A stretch of 64,000 nucleotides of DNA, taken from NCBI RefSeq assembly GCF_014193515.1, contig NZ_BLXX01000003.1:343538-407537 (forward strand), read 5' to 3'. Origin of the DNA: Geomonas silvestris (GTDB lineage Bacteria > Desulfobacterota > Desulfuromonadia > Geobacterales > Geobacteraceae). The notes under the pieces are model-generated. The model worked only from the letters and a program-made list of their open reading frames with translations, was not told the DNA's origin and made no database searches. Every line of letters starts with the position of its first letter. Position 1 is the stretch's first letter. This document shows positions 63,531-64,000 of the stretch, piece by piece. The translations under genes and the position numbers were made by a program.

Positions 63531-63558
63531 GTCATACCTCCATGTCTGTGATGGAGGC

Positions 63559-63587
63559 ACTATAACGAAGAGGTTTTGCTATGGAAA
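63559..63587 (-). promoter_or_regulatory. Promoter of the element's replication operon
   Basis: Minus strand: TTTCCA (63587-63582), 17-base spacer, TATAGT (63564-63559), about 30 bases before the first gene. Confidence 0.65.
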
Positions 63588-63632
63588 CGAACTAACGCAC
63601 ATGAGTGCACATGGTCTGTGCTGCGATGTGCT

Positions 63633-63648
63633 GTTTCTGTACAGAAAC
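63633..63648. promoter_or_regulatory. Perfect 16-bp palindrome, repressor-type operator candidate
   Basis: GTTTCTGTACAGAAAC, about 45 bases upstream of the -35 of the replication operon. Palindromes of this kind bind phage CI/LexA-like repressors; its position fits control of the operon. Confidence 0.5.
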
Positions 63649-63655
63649 TGTGAAT

Positions 63656-63871
63656 TTACCCTATTTCATGTTTTCTGAGATAATCTTCTATCGTCCTAGG
63701 ATCGGTAAGGTGCTTAAATTCCTCCAGTTTTATGATCGCTCTTGCAGCGGCTGCCTTTGAAATTCCAGGATACTGTTCCTTCAATTTTGCATACTCAGTT
63801 ACAGCCTTAACCTCACACCTTTCTTTATTTTCTGTCCTCTGCTTTCGTGCGCCACGTGTCGTTTGCCTGCC
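63656..63871 (-). pseudogene. 5'-truncated small gene cut by the IS3 element
   Basis: An open frame ending at 63656 encodes a coherent C-terminal region (AVTEYAKLKEQYPGISKAAA, EEFKHLTDPRTIEDYLRKH) with an earlier basic stretch (RQTTRGARKQR), but it has no start codon before running into the insertion sequence boundary at about 63872. The product looks like a small DNA-binding or regulatory protein of the element; this is a guess. Confidence 0.55.
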
Positions 63872-64000
63872 TGGAATTGCCCCGATTTCGTGGACAGTCG
63901 GTTAAGCGGCTAGGTTGAGTTGATCGACCTCGAACGGGGTCCGATACCCCAGCGAGGAATGAATCCGTTTGCGGTTGTAGAACCGCTCGATGTAGTCAAA
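63872..64000 (-). mobile_element. Right end of an IS3-family insertion sequence
   Basis: An inverted-repeat-like end TGGAATTGCCCCGATTTCGT (63872-63891) continuing GGACAGT is followed by the 3' end of an IS3-type transposase. The element runs out of the window, so the left end and target duplication cannot be checked. Confidence 0.7.
63902..64000 (-). CDS. IS3-family transposase OrfB, C-terminal fragment
   Basis: The last 32 codons of a transposase: FDYIERFYNRKRIHSSLGYR then TPFEV, the typical C-terminal block of IS3/IS150 DDE transposases, where the glutamate-containing helix precedes this point. It is cut by the window edge, not necessarily truncated in the genome. Confidence 0.85.
   Translation of the reverse strand, partial: FDYIERFYNRKRIHSSLGYRTPFEVDQLNLAA

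Larger units (their letters stand above)
59366..64000. mobile_element. Integrated element (prophage satellite or integrative element), left end in tRNA-Asn
   Basis: Begins at the 3' half of tRNA-Asn and runs past the window edge. Its genes are on the minus strand: leader gene, replication organiser-like gene, dnaB-like helicase, small gene and serine recombinase, tightly packed. The sequence is visibly richer in A/T than the rest and has weaker GC3 bias. The other attachment site is outside the window. Confidence 0.8.

Overview
The window is most likely a chromosomal segment of a Geobacter-type deltaproteobacterium (Geobacteraceae: Geobacter, Citrifermentans or Geomonas). This is inferred from the high GC, strongly GC3-biased genes, a PpcA-like triheme periplasmic cytochrome, an anaerobic (cobalt-early) cobalamin pathway, a quinol NO reductase, two chemoreceptors and many two-component and secreted proteins. 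No rRNA or other species marker is present, so the genus is not proven.

Layout. 1-9.1 kb holds housekeeping and conserved genes: a Nudix hydrolase, an RluA-type pseudouridine synthase, a secreted cysteine-repeat protein, a cyclase, Hsp33, a U32 protein and DAHP synthase. 9.6-22.8 kb holds a DedA-like membrane protein, an M16 peptidase and a cobalamin block, cbiX-cbiC-cbiD-cbiET-cbiL-cbiF-cbiG-(cbiH-cobQ fusion)-cbiB-cobD. This block covers cobalt insertion, most ring methylations and contraction, amidation, and attachment of the aminopropanol arm. CbiJ, CbiA and the nucleotide-loop genes are not in the window. 22.9-26.3 kb has a PilZ protein and a Zur-like regulator with a zinc ABC transporter (ATPase and permease, no binding protein here). 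26.3-32.3 kb has a small orphan gene, GapN, an alkyltransferase-like protein, phosphoglycerate mutase, a PagL-like protein, an M23 peptidase and a triheme cytochrome. 32.6-39.6 kb has a candidate small RNA and a signalling group: a degenerate hybrid histidine kinase, a chemoreceptor and an NtrC-type regulator. 39.9-52.1 kb has qNOR, a lipocalin/VOC/unknown operon divergent from a GlxA-type regulator, an Asp/Glu racemase, a second chemoreceptor, a GH15 enzyme and cardiolipin synthase. 52.3-59.4 kb has rsmB-rpe-Nudix, a HhH DNA glycosylase, a gamma carbonic anhydrase, nadA, tatA and tRNA-Asn.

At tRNA-Asn the composition changes. From about 59.4 kb to the window end lies an AT-richer integrated element. 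It carries a large serine recombinase whose last codons are antisense to the tRNA, a small ORF, a DnaB-type helicase, a replication-organiser-like protein and a short leader gene, all on the minus strand. At the far end an IS3-family element has truncated a small gene.

Several families of short G-rich repeats in inverted pairs occupy many intergenic gaps, and one copy lies in frame inside the cbiH-cobQ linker. The most unusual items are that repeat-encoded linker, the kinase lacking its phospho-accepting histidine and most of its receiver domain, the cysteine-repeat secreted protein, the recombinase-tRNA overlap, and the candidate small RNA at 32.69-32.88 kb.
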